The notes: a model not told the origin generated them from the letters alone. 64,000 bases of DNA from Planctomycetota bacterium (GCA_023954375.1 JAMLIC010000002.1:186001-250000); one strand, 5' to 3'; shown: positions 53,513-62,720, counted from the stretch's first letter. Program-made: numbers and translations.

Positions 53513-54094
53513 CTACTTCTTGCCCATCCGCAGGAGCGCGCAGAACTGCCACAGGCTGGCCGGCTCGAAGAAGCGGGCCACGATGTCCGGGCCCAGGCGC
53601 AGGCTGTCACCGTCGGAGATCGGGCGCTTCTCGCGCGGCGTGAGCTTCATCCCGTTGAGGAACGTGCCGTTGCTCGACCCCTCGTCGGAGACGTTCCAGC
53701 CGGCGCCGACCTTGGTGAAGATCACGTGCAGCTTGGAGACGGTCGTGTGCTCGATCACGACGTCGTTGTTGCGCGCGCGGCCCGCCGTGATCAGGGCGCC
53801 GAACGGGTTGCGCTCGGACTTCTTCAGCCAGGCGAGGCGCGCGTCGGGGTGCACCGCCTCCGACATGCGCGCCATGTGGCGGGCGGCCTCGAGGGCGCCC
53901 ATCACCTCCGTCGACGACTCGACGGGCCGCGCCGGGCTGTGGCGCGTGGCCAGCGGCTGGCTCGGCGTGTCGACCGACCCGCCCTTGTGCTCCCCGAACG
54001 GCTCGAGGAGCAGCGCGGGCTCCGGAAAGGCCGCCTCGAAGGCGTCCTCCTCGGCGTAGCGGTGGAACTCCTTCAGGAGCTCTCGGACCAGCAT
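53513..54094 (-). CDS. FHA-domain protein
   Basis: A 193-aa protein. The FHA domain (about 88-185) contains NPFGALITAGRARNNDVVI, TVSKLHVIFTKV and SDEGSSNGTFLNGMKL, with the phosphothreonine-binding Arg, Ser and Asn present. The N-terminal 85 residues are helical and unassigned. The shared NPFG...GRAxNND motif links it to the FHA protein at 25528-26094. A TAGGAT box (54126-54131, minus) lies 31 nt before the ATG. Probably an adaptor for Ser/Thr kinase signalling. Confidence 0.82.
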   Translation of the reverse strand: MLVRELLKEFHRYAEEDAFEAAFPEPALLLEPFGEHKGGSVDTPSQPLATRHSPARPVESSTEVMGALEAARHMARMSEAVHPDARLAWLKKSERNPFGALITAGRARNNDVVIEHTTVSKLHVIFTKVGAGWNVSDEGSSNGTFLNGMKLTPREKRPISDGDSLRLGPDIVARFFEPASLWQFCALLRMGKK

Positions 54095-54128
54095 CGTGCC
54101 CCGCTCTCCCTCACGCCCGCCCGGGATC

Positions 54129-56489
54129 CTACCCGGTCACCCCGTCAGCGCGCGACGTCGGCCGCCGCGCGAACAGGAGGACCACGGCCGGGGTGATGAC
54201 GAGCTCCCCCAGCAGGGCCGAGACCATCGTCACGGCCGTGAGCACCCCGAACAGCGCCACGCTCTTGAGGCTCGCCAGCGACACGACCGCGAAGCCCAGG
54301 GCGATCACGATCGACGAGGCCAGGATCGCCCGGCCGGTCGTGCGCATGGTCTCCTCCAGGGCCGCCGGGTCGTCCTTCCCCGACTCCGCCAGCTCGCGCA
54401 GGCGGAAGACGAAGTGGATCGTGTCGTCGACGGCCACCCCGAGGGCGATCGACGCGATCAGCACCGTGGCGCCGTCGAGGGCGATCCCGGTCCAGCCCAT
54501 GAAGCCGAGCGTCGCCACGACCGGCACGACGTTGGCTGGCAACGACAGGAGGGCGTAGCGGACCGAGCGGAAGAGGACCGCCAGCACGACGACGATCACG
54601 AGCGACGTGGTGAGGAGCGACGACATCTGCCCCGAGACGAGGTGGTCGATCAGCCGCAGGTAGAGCGGCCCGTAGCCGGCCGGCTCGAGCCGCGCCCCGA
54701 CCGGCTCGATGAGCTCGCGCCCGTCCGCGCGGATCCGCTCGAGCAGCGCCGTCCCCTCGGCCGCGCCGAGGCTCTCGCCGCGCAGGGTGATGCGCGCCCG
54801 GCGCCAGTCGGGCGCGTCGACCAGCCGGAGCGGGTCGTCGGCGCGGTCGGGGTCGTACCAGAGGAGGAGCTGCTCCGCGGCCTCGCGCGTGGCCGGGAGC
54901 GCGTCCTCGTCGCCCAGCACCTCGTGCAGCCGCCGCACGACGCCGGCGATCGAGGCGCCGCCCGCCAGCCGCGGCTCGCGGTCGGCGAGCCGCGTCTGCA
55001 GGGCCTCGACGGCGCGCAGCACCTCGGGGCGCGTGACGCCGTTCACCTCGCCCGTGTCGACGATCAGCTCGAGCGGGAGATAGGGCCCGTAGGCCGCGGC
55101 GAAGAACGCGTCGTGCTGCCGGAGCGGGTGGTCCTCGTAGAAGTAGCGGACCGGGTCCGAGTCGACGCGCAGACGCAGCACGCCGGCCACGGCGAGGCCC
55201 ACCACCAGGGCGCACCCGCCGAGCACCCAGCCCCGCCGCCGACCGACGAGGCGCGCCAGGCCGACGAGCGCCGCCTCGGTCCGCGGCGCCGCGCCGGGCG
55301 CGCGCGGGGCGCCGAGATCGAAGCGCTGGAAGGCCGCCGTGCACACGACGAGCGACGAGAGGAACGCCAGCGCGATCCCCAGCCCGGCGAAGATGCCGAA
55401 CGTGCGGATCACCTCCATCTTGGCCGTGGCGAAGGCCAGGAAGCCCGCCGACGCGGTGATCGAGTTGAACAGCCCCGGCACGAAGCAGGGCGCGACGGCG
55501 CGGGCCACGGCCTCGCGCCGCGAGAGGCCCTGCGCCAGCAGCGCCTCGCGCTCCTGCTGCCACGCGCTGATGAAGTAGATGGCGTCGGTCAGGCCGATCA
55601 CGAGGACGAGCGACGGCAGGGCGGCCGTGACCATGTTCAGGGCGTGGCCGGTGGCCACGTAGAGGCCCATGAGGAGCGCCGTCGCCATCCCCACCGCGGC
55701 GATCGCCACGAGCGCCGCGCCGAGGCGCCGGAACATGGCCCAGAGCACGCCCGCGATCACCAGGAGCGAGAGCCCCGTGAACAGCCCGGAGTCGCGCTGG
55801 CTGGCCTCGTTGAGCGCCTCGTTGACGACCCCGCCGCCGCCCCAGCGCCAGCCGCCGTCCGGGTCCTGCGGGTCGCGGCCGGCGGCCGCGAACGCCGCGT
55901 CCACGGCCGCCCGCACGCCGCGCAGGAGGTCGGCGCGGATCGCGTCGAGGTCCTCGAGGCGCTCCGCGCGCGGCTGGACGGAGATCAGCGACGTGCGCTC
56001 GTCCTTCGAGACGATGTGCCCGCCGATCAGCGGGTCCGCGCGCACCTTGTCGCGCACCGCCAGCGCCCCGGCGGCGTCGACGGGCGCCCGGTAGAGGCGC
56101 TCGACGCGCACCTCGTCGCCGCCCTCGGCGTGGAGGACCGTGGCCAGGCTCGTGACCCCGTGCACCTCCGGCAGGGCGGCGAGGCGCCTCGACACGTCGG
56201 CCACGAGGTCGAGCGCGGCCGGCGTGAACACGGTCTCCGGCTCGCGCCAGGCGACGAGCACGACCTCGTCCTGCCCGAAGAGCGCCTGGAACTCGCGGTA
56301 GCGGACGAGCGCCTCGTCGTCCTCGAGGAACCAGATCCCGATCGAGTTGTCGACGAGCGGCCGCGCCGGGTCGTGGCGGACGGTCGCCACCCCCCAGGCC
56401 AGCGCGATGGCCAGGCAGTAGAGCGCGGGGGCCGCCCAGCCCAGCGCCGCCACCCGCCGCACGATCGCCTCGGCCCAGGGCTGGCTCAC
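54129..56489 (-). CDS. MMPL/RND-superfamily exporter
   Basis: A 786-aa protein with about 12 transmembrane helices in two blocks of the RND/MMPL/hydrophobe-exporter type. Periplasmic loops follow TM1 and TM7. Charged intramembrane motifs include LVIGLTDAIYF and GVAVDDTIHFVFRLREL. It resembles the SSD-like bacterial transporters that move lipids or hopanoids (HpnN/MmpL-like) rather than tripartite drug pumps, as no MFP or TolC gene is near. The GTG at 56489 follows a TACAAC box by 7 nt. It is divergent from the PEP-synthase-like gene. Confidence 0.85.
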   Translation of the reverse strand: MSQPWAEAIVRRVAALGWAAPALYCLAIALAWGVATVRHDPARPLVDNSIGIWFLEDDEALVRYREFQALFGQDEVVLVAWREPETVFTPAALDLVADVSRRLAALPEVHGVTSLATVLHAEGGDEVRVERLYRAPVDAAGALAVRDKVRADPLIGGHIVSKDERTSLISVQPRAERLEDLDAIRADLLRGVRAAVDAAFAAAGRDPQDPDGGWRWGGGGVVNEALNEASQRDSGLFTGLSLLVIAGVLWAMFRRLGAALVAIAAVGMATALLMGLYVATGHALNMVTAALPSLVLVIGLTDAIYFISAWQQEREALLAQGLSRREAVARAVAPCFVPGLFNSITASAGFLAFATAKMEVIRTFGIFAGLGIALAFLSSLVVCTAAFQRFDLGAPRAPGAAPRTEAALVGLARLVGRRRGWVLGGCALVVGLAVAGVLRLRVDSDPVRYFYEDHPLRQHDAFFAAAYGPYLPLELIVDTGEVNGVTRPEVLRAVEALQTRLADREPRLAGGASIAGVVRRLHEVLGDEDALPATREAAEQLLLWYDPDRADDPLRLVDAPDWRRARITLRGESLGAAEGTALLERIRADGRELIEPVGARLEPAGYGPLYLRLIDHLVSGQMSSLLTTSLVIVVVLAVLFRSVRYALLSLPANVVPVVATLGFMGWTGIALDGATVLIASIALGVAVDDTIHFVFRLRELAESGKDDPAALEETMRTTGRAILASSIVIALGFAVVSLASLKSVALFGVLTAVTMVSALLGELVITPAVVLLFARRPTSRADGVTG

Positions 56490-56551
56490 CGGGGCGGTTG
56501 TAGCACAGGCGTCGGGTCGGGGCTGCGGCCGCAACCGAGGACCAAGAGCTC

Positions 56552-56640
56552 ACCACGGAGGACGCGGAGGACACGGAGGAAGAGACGTGGAGCTTGCCCT
56601 CCGGGAGTCCTGCTCCGTGTCTCCGTGTCCTCCGTGGTTG
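56552..56640. repeat. Inverted-repeat element with ACCACGGAGGACACGG ends (copy 2)
   Basis: The left arm 56552-56580 (ACCACGGAGG then ACGCGGAGG, ACACGGAGG) and right arm 56613-56640 (CTCCGTGTCTCCGTGTCCTC then CGTGGTTG) are inverted partners around about 32 bp. The ends match copy 1 at 16890-17170. It occupies the 231-bp divergent gap between the exporter and the PEP-synthase-like gene. Confidence 0.75.
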
Positions 56641-56707
56641 ATCCCTGACCGGGCCTACGCGTGGGCGCCGCCGGGCTCCCTGCCTGGCGCGCTCCCGCCC
56701 TGGCCTC

Positions 56708-56713
56708 TACGCT
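56708..56713 (+). promoter_or_regulatory. -10-like box TACGCT, leaderless-type promoter
   Basis: TACGCT lies 7 nt before the GTG at 56721. The intervening CTCCCCC contains no Shine-Dalgarno. No clear -35. Confidence 0.35.
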
Positions 56714-56720
56714 CTCCCCC

Positions 56721-58883
56721 GTGAGCACGGCGATCCGGCCGAGGACGGCCGCGGAGGTGGGCGGCAAGGCGGCGGTCCTGCTCGAGCTCGAGCGGGCGGG
56801 GTTCCGCGTCCCGCCGCTGGCCGTCTCGCCGCCCGACCTGCGGGCGGCCGTGGCGCGCATCGGCTTCCCGATCGCGGTCCGGTCGTCGGCGACGGTCGAG
56901 GACGGCAAGCGCGCCTCCTTCGCCGGCCAGTTCGAGAGCATCCTCCGCCTCGAGACCGTCGAGGCGGTCGAGGCGGCCGTGGCCCGCGTCCGCGCGTCGG
57001 CGCGGTCCCCCTCGGTCGTCGAGTACTGCCAGAAGGCCGGGATCGACCCGGCGAGCGTGCGCATGGAGGTCATCGTCCAGCGCATGCTCCGCCCGGCCCT
57101 CGCCGGCGTCGCCTTCTCGGTCAACCCGGTGACCGGCGCCGAGGAGGTCGTGGTCGAGGCCGTCGCCGGCCTGGCCGACGACCTCCTCCACGGCTCGGCG
57201 CAGCCGCTGCCGCAGGGCGACGCGCTCCTCGCCCGCCACCGGCCGGCGATCGTCGACGTCGTCCGCCGCGTCCAGCGCCACTTCGGCGCCCCGCAGGACG
57301 TCGAGTTCGCCGTCACCGACGACGGGGAGGTCTGGGTCCTCCAGAGCCGTCCGATCACGCGCATCGCCTTCGCCGCGGACGTGGGCGAGTGGACGAACGC
57401 CGACTTCCGCGACGGCGGGGTGTCGGCGGGCCCGTGCACGCCGCTCATGTGGTCGCTCTACGACCACGTGTGGGAGCACGCCCTCCCGGGGTACCTGCGC
57501 GAGCTGCGCCTCCTCGGCCCCGACGAGGGCTTCGTCGCCGGGCGCATGTTCTTCGGCCGCCCCTACTGGAACCTCGGCGCGGTGAAGCGCTGCCTCGCCC
57601 GCCTCCCCGGCTTCGTCGAGCGCGAGTTCGACCTCGACCTGAGCGTCGAGCCCCGCTACGACGGCCCGGGCCTCGTCACGCGGGTGACCCTCCTGGGGCT
57701 CCTGCGCGCCATCCCGACCGTCCGCGCGATCGGGCGCGTGTTCGACGCGCAGGAGGCGTTCGACCGCGACTTCCTCGCCCCCGACCACCCGCGCGGCTTC
57801 GAGGCGCTCCTGAGGGAGCACGAGCGCGTGCCCGACGGCTCGGCCGCCGAGGTCGCCCTGGCCCTGCGCCGCGTGGTCGAGGGCCCGTTCCGCACGACCG
57901 AGCTGAACTACTTCCGCACGATCTTCTGCGCGTCGATCGCCAAGCTCGACCTCAAGGACGCCTTCCCCTGGGCCGACACGACGGCGCTCTGCGCCGGTCT
58001 CCCGCCCATGCGCCACCTCGCCCCGACGCTGGCCCTGCGCGAGATGGCCGCGCGCGGGGAGACCGACGTCGGGCCGCTCGTGGCCCGCTTCCGCCACCAC
58101 AGCCGCCGCGAGCTCGACCTGCGCGCCCCACGCTGGGACGAGGACCGGGGCTTCGTGGAGGACCTCCTGGCGCAGTACCGCGCCTCGCGCCCGCAAGGCG
58201 ACGACCCGCGGCCCGCCTACGAGCGCGCGCGGGCGGAGCACCTCGCGCGCGCGCCGTTCTGGCGGCGGCGCGCGTTCGAGCGGAAGCTCGACCGGCTGCG
58301 CGCGTTCGTGTGGCTGCGCGAGGAGATGCGCGACTGCTCGAGCCGCATGTACTGGGTCATCCGCCGCCACGTCCTGGCCCTCGCCGCGCGGCGCGGCCTG
58401 GGCGACGACGCCTTCTTCATGACCTGGCGCCAGCTCGTCGACGACGACCGGTCCGGCGTCGCCGCGGCCCGCGAGGCGTACGAGGCCTACCGGAGCTTCA
58501 AGGCGCCCAACGAGCTCGGCGCGCGGTTCGCATTCGAGCCGGCGGCCGCGCGGCCGGCGTCGGGCGACCTCGCCGGGATCGGCGCCAGCCCCGGCCGCGT
58601 GCGCGCCGTGGCCCGCGTCGCGCGAACGCCCGACGAGGCCCTGCGCGTCGAGGCCGGCGCCGTCCTCGTGTGCCCCTTCACCGACCCGGGCTGGACGCCC
58701 GTGCTCGACCGCGTGGCCGGGGTCGTCACGGAGACGGGCGGGCTCCTCTCGCACGCGGCGGTGATCTGCCGGGAGTACGGGATCCCGGCCGTGCTGGGGG
58801 TCCCGGGCGCGACGGAGCGGATCCCGGACGGCCGCGAGGTCGTCGTGGACGGGGGGGCGGGGCGTGTCGAGCTGGTGGCTTGA
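56721..58883 (+). CDS. PEP-synthase-like protein (ATP-grasp plus swivelling phosphohistidine domain)
   Basis: A 720-aa protein. Residues 1-215 are a PPDK/PEP-synthase-type ATP-grasp (PIAVRSSATVEDGKRASFAGQFES, VAFSVNPVTGAEEVVVEA, WVLQSRPIT). A middle helical region spans about 215-610. A C-terminal swivelling domain follows, with GGLLSHAAVICREYGIPAV, the His phosphorylated in this family. It lacks the PEP/pyruvate TIM barrel of true PEP synthase, which matches the rifampin-phosphotransferase / PEP-utilising protein layout, so the acceptor could be a small molecule or lipid. It overlaps a CarS-like gene by 20 nt, hinting at lipid metabolism. No antibiotic-resistance role can be inferred from sequence alone. 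Confidence 0.85.
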   Translation: MSTAIRPRTAAEVGGKAAVLLELERAGFRVPPLAVSPPDLRAAVARIGFPIAVRSSATVEDGKRASFAGQFESILRLETVEAVEAAVARVRASARSPSVVEYCQKAGIDPASVRMEVIVQRMLRPALAGVAFSVNPVTGAEEVVVEAVAGLADDLLHGSAQPLPQGDALLARHRPAIVDVVRRVQRHFGAPQDVEFAVTDDGEVWVLQSRPITRIAFAADVGEWTNADFRDGGVSAGPCTPLMWSLYDHVWEHALPGYLRELRLLGPDEGFVAGRMFFGRPYWNLGAVKRCLARLPGFVEREFDLDLSVEPRYDGPGLVTRVTLLGLLRAIPTVRAIGRVFDAQEAFDRDFLAPDHPRGFEALLREHERVPDGSAAEVALALRRVVEGPFRTTELNYFRTIFCASIAKLDLKDAFPWADTTALCAGLPPMRHLAPTLALREMAARGETDVGPLVARFRHHSRRELDLRAPRWDEDRGFVEDLLAQYRASRPQGDDPRPAYERARAEHLARAPFWRRRAFERKLDRLRAFVWLREEMRDCSSRMYWVIRRHVLALAARRGLGDDAFFMTWRQLVDDDRSGVAAAREAYEAYRSFKAPNELGARFAFEPAAARPASGDLAGIGASPGRVRAVARVARTPDEALRVEAGAVLVCPFTDPGWTPVLDRVAGVVTETGGLLSHAAVICREYGIPAVLGVPGATERIPDGREVVVDGGAGRVELVA

Positions 58884-59424
58884 GCCGGCGCGGGTCGTGT
58901 GGCTCGCGGCGCCGGTCGTCGTGGCGGCGCTCGTCCACGTGGCCGTCATCCGCCTGCGCCTCCTCGCGCGGCTGGCCCGGCCGCTCGACGGCGGGCGCAC
59001 GCTCCGCGGGCGCCGCGTGTTCGGCGACAACAAGACCTGGCGCGGCGCCCTGGTGATGATCGGCGTGTCGACCCTCGCGACGCCCCTCCAGGGCGTCCTG
59101 CGCGCGCCGGCGCTGGAGTACTTCGACTACGGCCAGGCGCCGCTGCCCCTCGTGGGCGCGCTCCTCGGGCTCGGCTTCATCCTGGGCGAGCTCCCCAACA
59201 GCTTCCTCAAGCGCCAGCTCGACGTCGCCCCCGGCGCCCGCGGCGGCCCCTTCTTCATCCTCCTCGACCAGGTGGACTCGCTCGTGGGCTGCCTGGCGCT
59301 CCTGGCGTTCGTGTGGGTGGCGCCCTGGACGGTGTGGGCGTGGGTGCTCGTCCTGTGCTCGGGGCTGCACATGCTGGTCAACTGGGTCATGGTCCTCGTC
59401 GGCGTGAAGGAGCGCGTGTTCTGA
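58864..59424 (+). CDS. CDP-archaeol synthase (CarS)-like membrane protein
   Basis: A 186-aa protein with about 4-5 transmembrane helices. It carries RRVFGDNKTWRGALVM and GELPNSFLKRQLDVAPGARGG and a LDQVDSLVG motif, all typical of the CarS/DUF46 family, which activates lipid alcohols with CTP to make CDP-archaeol in archaea. Bacterial members exist, and their substrates are mostly unknown; bacteria normally use CdsA. The GTG start lies 20 nt inside the preceding gene, implying tight coupling. Psd and PssA genes are 2-3 kb downstream, so this may be a phospholipid gene neighbourhood. Confidence 0.82.
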   Translation: MSSWWLEPARVVWLAAPVVVAALVHVAVIRLRLLARLARPLDGGRTLRGRRVFGDNKTWRGALVMIGVSTLATPLQGVLRAPALEYFDYGQAPLPLVGALLGLGFILGELPNSFLKRQLDVAPGARGGPFFILLDQVDSLVGCLALLAFVWVAPWTVWAWVLVLCSGLHMLVNWVMVLVGVKERVF

Positions 59425-59495
59425 CCGACGGCGCGCCGAACCCCCGCTCCGACCGCCCGCCCGCCGCGCGGCTGGGCCCCGGGCTCTGGGGCCGC

Positions 59496-61220
59496 ATGGT
59501 CCTCTGGGCGGCCGGGCTCGTCGCGGCGCTCGCCCTGGCCTACGGCCTCGTGCTCGTCCCGGCGATCCGGGAGGTGATCCTCCGCGAGGAGGCCGACGCC
59601 CTCGACCTCTACGCCCGGCTCGCGGCCGGCCACATCGAGCTGGGCCTGGAGGCGGCCTTCCACGAGCTCGAGGACCTCGCCGCCGCGCCGGGGATCCGGA
59701 GCGGCGACCGCGCCCGGGTCGACCCGGCCCTCGCCCGCGCCGACGCCCGCACGCACGCCTTCCTCTTCTTCTATCTGATGGACGCCCGCGGGGTGATCGT
59801 CGCCCGGCCGTCCCGCGAGGAGCGCGTGGGGGAGGACCGCTCGGCGGGGGAGTACTTCCGCGGCGTCGCCGTCGCGGGCAAGCCGCGCCACGTCTCGGAC
59901 GTCTGGCGCACGCCCCTCGACAACCGCACGGTGACGCTGAGCGTCCCCGTGCGCGGCGAGGACGGGGGGCTCGTCGGCGTGCTCGTGGGGGTCCTCGGCT
60001 GCATGGACCGCAACCAGCGGATCTACCGCTTCGTCATGCAGCCGCCGCGCGTGGACGGCTACGAGCTGGCCCTGCTCACGGCGACCGATCGGACGATCGC
60101 GCGCTCCGACGGCTGGCCCCTCGCGGTCGAGCAGCCGGTGCGGCTGCCGCCGGCCGGGGCGGGGTTCATCGACGAGGCCGAGGAGCGCTGGCTCGTGGCG
60201 GTGGCGCCGGTCCCGCGCACCGGCTGGAAGGTGGTCGCGCGGGTCCCCGAGGCCCAGGTCCAGGACGCGCTGGGCCGGGCGACCCGCACCTTCGCCGCCC
60301 TGGTCGTGCTCGTGATCGGCGTGGTGTTCGCCGTCGGCGTCGTCGGGGCGCGGCGCATCTCCCGGCGCCTCGGGGGCCTCACCTCCGCGCTGACGCGCTA
60401 CGGCCGCGACGGGCGCTCCGACCCGGTCGCGGACGCCGGGCGCGACGAGGTGGGGGCGGCCGCCGCCGCGTTCAACCGCATGCTCGAGGAGCGCGACCGC
60501 GCCGAGGCGGAGCGGGCGGCCCTCGAGGAGCGGCTGCGGCAGGCGGCGCGCATGGAGACGGTCGGCCGCTTCGCCACCGGCGTGGCCCACGACCTCAACA
60601 ACCTGCTCACCCCGATCCTCAGCTACGCCGAGCTCCTGCAGGCGCAGGCGGCGCCGGACGCCCCCGAGCGGGAGTGGACGGGGGAGATCCTGCGCGTCAG
60701 CGCCCAGGCGCGGGAGCTGGCCATGCAGGTGCTGGCCTACGGGCGCGCGGCGGCGCCGCGCCGCGAGCGGCTGGCGCTGGCGCCCCTGGTCGCCGACGCC
60801 CTGCGCACGCTCGAGGGCGCCGCCCTGCCGGGCGTGACGCTCGAGCGCGCGCTCGAGGAGGACGTCGCCGTCCTCGGCGACCCGACGCAGCTCCAGCAGG
60901 TCGTCCTGAACCTGGTGACGAACGCCCTGCAGGCCCTCGGCCCGGGCGGCGGGCGGGTCGAGGTGCGCCTCGCGCGCGAGGCCAGGCGGGCGCGCCTCTC
61001 CGTGCGCGACACCGGCGCGGGGTTGGACGAGGCCACGCGCGCGCGCGTGTTCGAGCCGTTCTTCACCACGAAGGCCGCCCGGCGCGGCACGGGGCTCGGG
61101 CTGGCCATCGTGCACGGGATCGTGACCGCCCACGGCGGCGAGGTCCACGTCACGAGCGCCCCGGGCGCGGGCTCGACGTTCGAGGTGCTCCTGCCGCTCG
61201 ACGGCGCGCTCAGCGGGTGA
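59496..61220 (+). CDS. Sensor histidine kinase with dCache-like sensor and HAMP
   Basis: A 574-aa protein. TM1 starts at residue 1 (MVLWAAGLVAALALAYGLVL). A periplasmic Cache-type region (about 35-255) contains FFYLMDARGVIVARPSREER and GWKVVARVP. TM2 lies at about 270-290, then a HAMP region (RRISRRLGGLTSAL). The kinase core has the H-box GVAHDLNNLLTPI, QVVLNLVTNALQAL, DTGAGLD and GTGLGLAIVHG, and ends without a receiver. The ATG at 59496 is the only normal start; a CTG at 59420 would add 25 residues. No cognate regulator adjoins; the lone receiver at 7951 is a possible partner. It overlaps the convergent pssA end by about 11 bp. Confidence 0.88.
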   Translation: MVLWAAGLVAALALAYGLVLVPAIREVILREEADALDLYARLAAGHIELGLEAAFHELEDLAAAPGIRSGDRARVDPALARADARTHAFLFFYLMDARGVIVARPSREERVGEDRSAGEYFRGVAVAGKPRHVSDVWRTPLDNRTVTLSVPVRGEDGGLVGVLVGVLGCMDRNQRIYRFVMQPPRVDGYELALLTATDRTIARSDGWPLAVEQPVRLPPAGAGFIDEAEERWLVAVAPVPRTGWKVVARVPEAQVQDALGRATRTFAALVVLVIGVVFAVGVVGARRISRRLGGLTSALTRYGRDGRSDPVADAGRDEVGAAAAAFNRMLEERDRAEAERAALEERLRQAARMETVGRFATGVAHDLNNLLTPILSYAELLQAQAAPDAPEREWTGEILRVSAQARELAMQVLAYGRAAAPRRERLALAPLVADALRTLEGAALPGVTLERALEEDVAVLGDPTQLQQVVLNLVTNALQALGPGGGRVEVRLAREARRARLSVRDTGAGLDEATRARVFEPFFTTKAARRGTGLGLAIVHGIVTAHGGEVHVTSAPGAGSTFEVLLPLDGALSG

Positions 61221-61830
61221 TCAGCCCCTGCCGCACCCAGAGCGCGGCCAGGCCCAGCGCCAGGACGGCGATCACCGCCGTCGCCTTGCCGCCCGGCTTG
61301 GGCACGCGCACGGGGGCGACCATCGCCAGGGCCATCCCCACCCCGGCGACGTTGCCCGCGACGCGCAGCGCCTCGGCCCCCCAGTGCCCGGCCAGGAGCG
61401 CCGCCGGCAGGACGATCGCCGTGAAGGTCGTCGGCAGGCCGGTGTAGGAGCGCCGGCCGCCCTCGTCGGCCAGGCCGACGGTGTCGAAGTAGGCCAGCCG
61501 CCACGCGGCGCAGGCGGCGAAGAGGACGAGCACCGCGACCTCGGGCGGCGAGCGGAGGCCCGCGGCGTGCAAGAGCGCCGTGGGGGCGATCCCGAAGGCG
61601 CAGGCGTCGACGATCGTGTCCAGGTGCGCGCCGAAGCGGCGCTGCTCGTCCGTCCGCGGGAGCCGGCGCGCGAGCATGCCGTCGAGGCCGTCGCAGAAGC
61701 CCGAGGCGACGAGGGCCACGACCGCCCAGGAGACGAGCCCCCGCGCCGAGAGCACGACGCCGACGACGGCCGCCGCGAGGCCGACGAGCGTCAGGGCGTT
61801 GGCCCGGTCGAAGAAGCGCAGCATGGTCAC
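61210..61830 (-). CDS. pssA: CDP-alcohol phosphatidyltransferase, probable phosphatidylserine synthase
   Basis: A 206-aa membrane protein with the CDP-alcohol motif in DGLDGMLARRLPRTDEQRRF and GAHLDTIVDACAFG. The metal-binding Asp residues are kept, but the spacing between AR and the following G is 11 residues instead of the usual 8, a 3-residue insertion. The pairing with psd (upstream, 4-nt overlap GTGA) supports phosphatidylserine synthesis from CDP-diacylglycerol and serine. The GTG at 61830 is used for this overlap; ATG 61824 is the alternative. It makes PS for Psd to convert to PE. Confidence 0.88.
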   Translation of the reverse strand: MTMLRFFDRANALTLVGLAAAVVGVVLSARGLVSWAVVALVASGFCDGLDGMLARRLPRTDEQRRFGAHLDTIVDACAFGIAPTALLHAAGLRSPPEVAVLVLFAACAAWRLAYFDTVGLADEGGRRSYTGLPTTFTAIVLPAALLAGHWGAEALRVAGNVAGVGMALAMVAPVRVPKPGGKATAVIAVLALGLAALWVRQGLITR

Positions 61831-62714
61831 GGTCGCGCCCCGATCCGGCTGCCCATGGTCACGAGCGTCTCCACCCCGTCGCGGCTGCTGGCCACGAGGT
61901 CGTCGTCCCAGCGCACGCGGCCGGGCTCGAGCAGGAGGACGACCGTCGACCCGCCGAAGCGGAAGTACCCCTTCTCCTGCCCGCGCGCCACCGGCCCGGG
62001 GCGGTAGGTCTGGACGATCGTGCCGACGAGCATGGCCCCGACCTCGACGATGAGGACCGCGCCCCACTCCGGGGCCACGAGCGCGCTGATCGCGCGCTTG
62101 TTGCGCAAGGACGGCGCGGCGGCCGCCAGGGCGATCGGATGGACCGAGTGCAGGCGGCGCCCGACCCCCCGCCAGGGCGTCGCCTGACCGTCGAGCGGGA
62201 AGTGGAAGCGGTGGTAGTCGGCCGGGGCGAGGCGCACGACCGCGGCCGCGCCGCCCGCATAGCGCCGGGCCAGGGCGGCGTCGCCCACGAGGTGGGCCAG
62301 GGCCACCCGGCTGCCCTTCACTGCGAGCCCCGCGCCCGGCGCGACCTCGGGATAGACCAGGACCCGCCCGTCGGCGGGCGAGACGAGGTGGCTCGGGGTC
62401 GGGTCGACCGGGCGGACGCCCGGCCGCAGGCGCCGCGTGAAGAACGCGTCCAGGGTCGGGTAGTCGTCGAGCGGCCGCTCCGCCTCGCTCGCGTCGATCC
62501 CCAGCCGCTCGACGAACCCCCGCACCCGGCGGCGGCTCCACGGCGCCCGCTGGAGCAGCCCGTAGAGGACGCTCACCGGCGCGGCGGAGACCAGCACGCG
62601 CTCGAGCAGGCGCCCGGCGGGGGGCCCGTAGAGGTAGCGGAGCTCGGCCTCGGAGAAGACCTTCTCCGGGAAGGAGGCGCCGGAGCGACGGTCCCGGATC
62701 ACGACCTCGGGCAC
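61827..62714 (-). CDS. psd: Phosphatidylserine decarboxylase proenzyme
   Basis: A 295-aa protein. Motifs of the Psd family: FFTRRLRPGVRPVD, LVSPADGRVLVYPE, YHRFHFPLDG and the self-cleavage site FRFGGSTVVLLLEPG, where the Ser of GST becomes the pyruvoyl group. It decarboxylates PS to PE at the inner membrane. The GTG start is only 6 nt after a TATACT box, so the message is probably leaderless. Operon with pssA. Confidence 0.92.
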   Translation of the reverse strand: MPEVVIRDRRSGASFPEKVFSEAELRYLYGPPAGRLLERVLVSAAPVSVLYGLLQRAPWSRRRVRGFVERLGIDASEAERPLDDYPTLDAFFTRRLRPGVRPVDPTPSHLVSPADGRVLVYPEVAPGAGLAVKGSRVALAHLVGDAALARRYAGGAAAVVRLAPADYHRFHFPLDGQATPWRGVGRRLHSVHPIALAAAAPSLRNKRAISALVAPEWGAVLIVEVGAMLVGTIVQTYRPGPVARGQEKGYFRFGGSTVVLLLEPGRVRWDDDLVASSRDGVETLVTMGSRIGARP

Positions 62715-62720
62715 GTCGAG

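Noticed and set aside
56721..58883. Calling the swivel-domain protein PEP synthase (ppsA) or a rifampin phosphotransferase
   Set aside because: It lacks the PEP/pyruvate barrel of PpsA, and there is no sequence evidence for a rifamycin site; only the domain family is supported.
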